Source: Bacteroidales bacterium (lineage in GTDB: Bacteria; Bacteroidota; Bacteroidia; Bacteroidales; Muribaculaceae). From it: a stretch of DNA of 24,695 nt. Shown here piece by piece: positions 21,840 to 24,695 of this stretch (position 1 is the stretch's first letter; each line of letters opens with the position of its first letter). The translations under genes and the position numbers were made by a program. Below the pieces are notes generated by a model. It saw only the letters and a program-made list of their open reading frames with translations, had not been told where the DNA came from and searched no databases. Location: positions 1 through 24,695 of the forward strand of contig DXXK01000049.1 in NCBI GenBank assembly GCA_019416425.1, in the 5' to 3' direction.

Positions 21840-22177
21840 GTTAACGGATGGATTAGTGGTTTGGGAAATCTGTTTGTTCTCACGCATCGTTTTCGGGATG
21901 ATAAGATATATGCTGTATGCTCAACATACCGGCAGGTGGGTGTCGTCTGGTCATAGTTATTGCGTCTCGTCAGCCCGATGACTATACCCGGAGGATTAAA
22001 GGCTTGCGGACACTGCAAAATTAATACTGGACTTGCGTCCATGAGTGGCGCGAAAAAGCGAATATCACTGAATTGTGTACCGTTGCTGTCCTTCCGGACG
22101 GACAATAAAAAAGCGGGGCCTTGCCGATACGTCTGTGTGGACGTGCCTTTGGCGAGGTCTCGTTACGGGTATTCAAT
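21840..22177. other. intergenic region before R1 copy 2
   Basis: This holds the minus-strand leader and promoter region of the frameshifted HTH gene and no convincing gene of its own. Short plus- and minus-strand frames here have no recognisable similarity or leader. It joins R1 copy 2 at 22178 without similarity to the DNA upstream of R1 copy 1, so R1's left edge is sharp. Confidence 0.5.
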
Positions 22178-22360
22178 GTCTTGTGTGTGCGACAATCCTG
22201 TCGCAATCTCACAAGGTGTATGAGACAGTCGGTGTTTAGCCGGTTCTCATAGTCGGCGTGCGGTCAGAGGGTGTCAGTGAAGCCTGCTTCACCGTCACAC
22301 TCTGACGGCATAGCCGACGACAATACCGTGAGCCGCCACGCCTCTCGCAGTTTTCGCAGT
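22178..22360 (+). repeat. R1 repeat, copy 2 (structured, 183 bp)
   Basis: Same length and orientation as 3167-3349. Hairpin A keeps its stem TGCGACA/TGTCGCA while the loop changes from TCCC to ATCC. In hairpin B, GTCAGAG/CTCTGAC and GTGAAGC/GCTTCAC are fully Watson-Crick where copy 1 has G-T pairs; one inner pair becomes a T-T mismatch. An additional stem TATGAGA/TCTCATA is perfect here. The repeat ends 97 bases before the rloA-like start codon, as copy 1 ends about 210 bases before the AlbA_2 gene. Confidence 0.8.
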
Positions 22361-22420
22361 TCCTGACAGACGACAAAGATTTTTTCATGGCTGAATAATC
22401 TAAAATCCGAATTAAAGTGT

Positions 22421-22428
22421 TATATTTG
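22421..22428 (+). promoter_or_regulatory. -7 box of the rloAB operon
   Basis: TATATTTG (22421-22428) fits TAnnTTTG, 28 bases before the start codon. No TTG is found 19-22 bases upstream, so the -33 element is weak or replaced. It lies just right of R1 copy 2. Confidence 0.5.
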
Positions 22429-22456
22429 CAAAATAATTCCAAATACAACATTTGAA

Positions 22457-23611
22457 ATGGTATTAGAAATCGCTCTCACCAACTTTTTCTCGATTAACGA
22501 GAAAATAACGCTTGACTTGCAAGCCGCCAATATACAGACAAAGGAAGCCCGCGCGCTTGACGGCAATACTTTCAGTGTCGGCACTGAACGGCTTTTGAAA
22601 ACGGTTGCCATATACGGCGCAAACGCTTCCGGTAAGAGCAACATAATCAAGGCTGTAAAGGCCGCTGTTGATATGATTCTCGACTCCCACAACTATAATG
22701 AGGGGGACAGTTTTGGTTTTAAGCCTTTCAAATTTGGCGGGAATGATGCTCCGAGTGACTTCTACATACGTTTTATCGTCAACGGGATAGAACATGAATA
22801 TTCTTTTTCCTGCACCCGTGAGGAAATCATTACCGAAAGCATGTACTATTATCCCAAAGGGCGCAAGGCTCTGATATTCTCACGTGATGAGCGTAAATCC
22901 GGAGGGAAGAAGGAGAAATATGAATTTACGACCGTAATACGGCGCCCGATGGATGTTGCGTCGAATACTTCTCGCAAAACGCTTTTCCTGTCGCGTGCAA
23001 GCCAGATGGATCGTGACAAGGCAAAGGAGATTTACCGATGGTTCAACGAGCAGCTTGTGTTCAGTTATCGCGGCAACACATCTGTGGTAACAGACAGATT
23101 TCTCGGAGACAATAAGGATGCGGTTCTTCGCGTTCTTAAAGCCGCTGACAGCGACATTGTGGAGTTTTCATATAAGGATGGAGAGTTGACAACTTTCCAC
23201 CGGCGCAATCCTTCTCTGCCGTTTGACTTCAATACTGAGGAATCCGAGGGTACAAAAATATTGTTCAGGATAATGCTCACGGTAATGGATGTTGTCCGCA
23301 ACAATAAAGTGATGTTTCTTGACGAGGTGGAAACCAGCTTGCACACCCGGCTTGTCGAGTATCTCATCAACCTGTTCCACAACAGCCGGTCGGCGCAGCT
23401 CGTATTCACCACCCACAACACGCATCTGCTTGACATGACCCGCTTCCGCAAAGACCAGATTTTTTTTGTGAACAAGCGCGATGACGGTTCCAGTGACCTT
23501 TATTCACTTTTCGACTACAAGGACTTCCGTGAGAAGATGGATTTGGAAAAAGCCTATCTTCAGGGGCGTTTTGACGCCGTGCCGTATGTCAACGAATTTG
23601 AGAATATCTGA
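22457..23611 (+). CDS. RloA-like AAA/ABC-type ATPase, defence-associated
   Basis: A 384-residue ATPase of the AAA_15/21 (OLD- and SMC-related) class. The start LEIALTNFFSINEKITLDLQ is typical. Walker A is GANASGKS (54-61), the ABC-like signature SEGTK (263-267), Walker B VMFLDEVETS (285-294), and the switch His is in TTHNTHLLD (His320). No nuclease or Toprim domain is attached; that part is likely supplied by the next gene, which starts 2 bases after this stop. RloA/RloB pairs occur in restriction and defence islands and resemble the two-gene AbiL abortive-infection system (from memory). ATP-driven sensing of phage is a reasonable inference, untested for this protein. Confidence 0.85.
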   Translation: MVLEIALTNFFSINEKITLDLQAANIQTKEARALDGNTFSVGTERLLKTVAIYGANASGKSNIIKAVKAAVDMILDSHNYNEGDSFGFKPFKFGGNDAPSDFYIRFIVNGIEHEYSFSCTREEIITESMYYYPKGRKALIFSRDERKSGGKKEKYEFTTVIRRPMDVASNTSRKTLFLSRASQMDRDKAKEIYRWFNEQLVFSYRGNTSVVTDRFLGDNKDAVLRVLKAADSDIVEFSYKDGELTTFHRRNPSLPFDFNTEESEGTKILFRIMLTVMDVVRNNKVMFLDEVETSLHTRLVEYLINLFHNSRSAQLVFTTHNTHLLDMTRFRKDQIFFVNKRDDGSSDLYSLFDYKDFREKMDLEKAYLQGRFDAVPYVNEFENI

Positions 23612-23613
23612 CT

Positions 23614-24156
23614 ATGGCACGAAAAGCGAAACAGCCGAAAGGCAAGAGAATGAATCCAACCTTCTTCGTATTTTGCGAGGGAAAGACCGAAGCCGCGTAT
23701 GTGGATCTCCTGCGCCGCAATTTCCGGGTTCCCGTTGAAATCATAGCGAGAGTAAGCGATTCCAATATATCCCAGCCGTATATCGACAGATGCAAGCGCG
23801 ACAGGTTCACCACGCCGGATGATAAGACTTTCCTGATGTTCGACCTTGATGTGCCGGGGATGCTTGACCGTCTTAAGAAGATTCAAGATGCCACCCTTCT
23901 GCTTTCCAACCCCTGCATCGAATATTGGTTCCTGCTGCACTATGTCGATGTCAACCGTGAAATATCATCATCGGAGTGCCTTGCACTTTTGAGAAGTAAA
24001 GACCCTGCTTATTCCAAAGGAGAATTTTCAACAGCGATGAAAAGAATACTGATTGAGAATATAGAAGATGCGGCGGCACGCGCCAATGGGAAAGAGGTCT
24101 ATTCCAATCCATCCTCGACTGTTCATCTATTGACAAAGGAGATAGCCGGTATTTGA
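23614..24156 (+). CDS. RloB-like protein, probable effector of the pair
   Basis: A 180-residue RloB-family protein. After a basic start (MARKAKQPKGKRMN) it shows FFVFCEGKTEAAYVDLLRR with Glu22, then FLMFDLDVPG with Asp77 and Asp79, then LLSNPCIEYWFLLHYVD (97-112), the family signature. The EG...DxD layout resembles a Toprim metal site, suggesting nuclease-like activity; this is an inference from pattern. Length matches the family, and the C-terminus (NPSSTVHLLTKEIAG) is intact. Translation is almost certainly coupled to the ATPase gene (2-base gap). R2 copy 3 follows after about 185 bases. Confidence 0.85.
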   Translation: MARKAKQPKGKRMNPTFFVFCEGKTEAAYVDLLRRNFRVPVEIIARVSDSNISQPYIDRCKRDRFTTPDDKTFLMFDLDVPGMLDRLKKIQDATLLLSNPCIEYWFLLHYVDVNREISSSECLALLRSKDPAYSKGEFSTAMKRILIENIEDAAARANGKEVYSNPSSTVHLLTKEIAGI

Positions 24157-24341
24157 AACTGACCGAATAGTCTGTCGATTTTATCCTCAAAGAATCCGTG
24201 AGTCGTGCAAGCGGAGAGATCGCGGTTATCCTGACAATCTGGCATTTTGAACCGTGAGCCTGAAAAATTCTTTTAGCGTGAGTAAAAGGTATTTTTAACG
24301 CTTTGGCTCATTGAGGATTGGAGATAAAGTATTCTTTGCAA

Positions 24342-24532
24342 CACCGAAATATTATTTCGGAGAAGAACATTGAAATCGCAGAATGAGGCATTAGTGAGTC
24401 GTTCCTCTACTAATCTACTAAGCCTCTGCAAATCAGTGCATATATAGAAATAACCCCGAAATCTCCGGGGTCACAAAGCCAAACGGCAAAATCAAGTAAA
24501 TCGCTGAAACTAAGACAGTTTCAGCGATTTTT
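24342..24532 (+). ncRNA. R2 small RNA candidate, copy 3
   Basis: A ~190-nt unit downstream of the rloAB pair. The promoter is weaker (TTG 24311, TATTCTTTG 24330-24338). The 5' hairpin CCGAAAT/ATTTCGG (24344-24360) is perfect. The shared box GAAGAACATTGAAAT lies at 24362-24376. The variable middle contains ATTAGT/ACTAAT pairing. It is followed by ACCCCG/CGGGGT, the mini-hairpin GCC-AAAC-GGC and the terminator (24498-24511 with 24517-24530). Copy 3 is closer to copy 1 in its 3' half but closer to copy 2 in what follows (fusion to the integrase fragment). Confidence 0.6.
24498..24532. terminator. 14-bp-stem terminator (R2 copy 3)
   Basis: The stem is identical to copy 1 with loop AAGAC and is followed by TT. 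It ends the small RNA unit and any read-through from rloAB. Confidence 0.85.
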
Positions 24533-24608
24533 GTAATATCCCTATCCGGTAGAATAATGCATATTGTGGGTCAAGCCGAATTTTCGGGGTCAAGCCGAAT
24601 TTTGGGTC

Positions 24609-24695
24609 GAGTATCCGATTTTTGTCCGCATTACCGTAAGCGGTCAAATCTCGGAAATGAACCTCGGCCGAAGCGTCGCCCCGGAGAACTGGGAT
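24609..24695 (+). pseudogene. integrase N-terminal fragment, copy 3 (cut by window end)
   Basis: 87 bases matching int 6248-6334, preceded by the same 19-bp tandem repeat joint as copy 2 (24569-24607). There is no start codon. The window ends inside the homology, so its full extent is unknown. If this is also a contig end, the repeat is the likely cause. Confidence 0.8.

Noticed and set aside
1..24695. CRISPR array, retron or DGR reverse transcriptase, tRNA or rRNA genes
   Set aside because: No regular spacer repeats, no reverse transcriptase motif and no tRNA/rRNA signatures were seen on either strand.

Overview
This window looks like accessory and flanking DNA from a Bacteroidales genome. 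The evidence is promoters of the TTG-N19-22-TAnnTTTG type, starts without Shine-Dalgarno sequences, a SusB-like GH97 enzyme, PcfJ/PcfK and DUF3873 genes, a Bacteroidetes-type tyrosine integrase lacking the first catalytic Arg, and MobA/MobC-type mobilisation genes. A gut family such as Muribaculaceae or Bacteroidaceae is plausible, but genus cannot be fixed from sequence alone.

Layout. (1) 1-2607, minus strand: a tight operon of a small membrane protein, PcfK, PcfJ, a small unknown protein and DUF3873, typical of Bacteroidales conjugative or mobilisable elements. (2) 2.6-3.35 kb: non-coding DNA with gene scraps and a 183-bp repeat (R1, first copy) that folds into strong hairpins. (3) 3.5-11.5 kb: an integrative mobilisable element. 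It carries an AlbA_2/GHKL-ATPase cargo gene, a promoter-to-terminator small RNA unit (R2, first copy), a CGTGAACA-rich region, the integrase, two HTH (excisionase-like) genes, mobA and mobC, a hairpin-rich oriT candidate, a 4 x 10 bp phased repeat, a DUF3408-like gene and the tail of a larger broken gene, closed by an 18-bp bidirectional hairpin. (4) 11.6-19.5 kb: metabolic and regulatory genes, probably chromosomal. These are an Isf-like flavoprotein, an acyltransferase-3 membrane protein, a LuxR-type regulator, a GH13 protein with an altered active site overlapping a GH97 alpha-glucosidase, and an NtrC-like regulator with degenerate receiver and AAA+ motifs. (5) 19.5-24.7 kb: a candidate structured RNA, hicAB, R2 second copy fused to an integrase fragment, a decayed DUF3987/HTH pair, R1 second copy, an RloA-RloB defence-like pair, and R2 third copy fused to the same integrase fragment, which runs to the window end.

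Main result. Three defence or toxin-antitoxin-type cargos (AlbA-ATPase, HicAB, RloAB) are each followed by the same ~190-nt unit: a promoter, a 5' hairpin, a conserved 15-nt box, a variable middle, conserved 3' hairpins and a 14-bp-stem terminator. The unit lies directly upstream of an integrase gene or integrase remnant. Two of the cargos are also preceded by the 183-bp R1 element. This looks like a modular cargo slot in a family of mobile elements, marked by an apparently undescribed small RNA. A second, unrelated structured RNA candidate (about 19562-19776) has its own consensus promoter and terminator. Both RNA calls rest on structure and promoter motifs read by eye, not on expression data.
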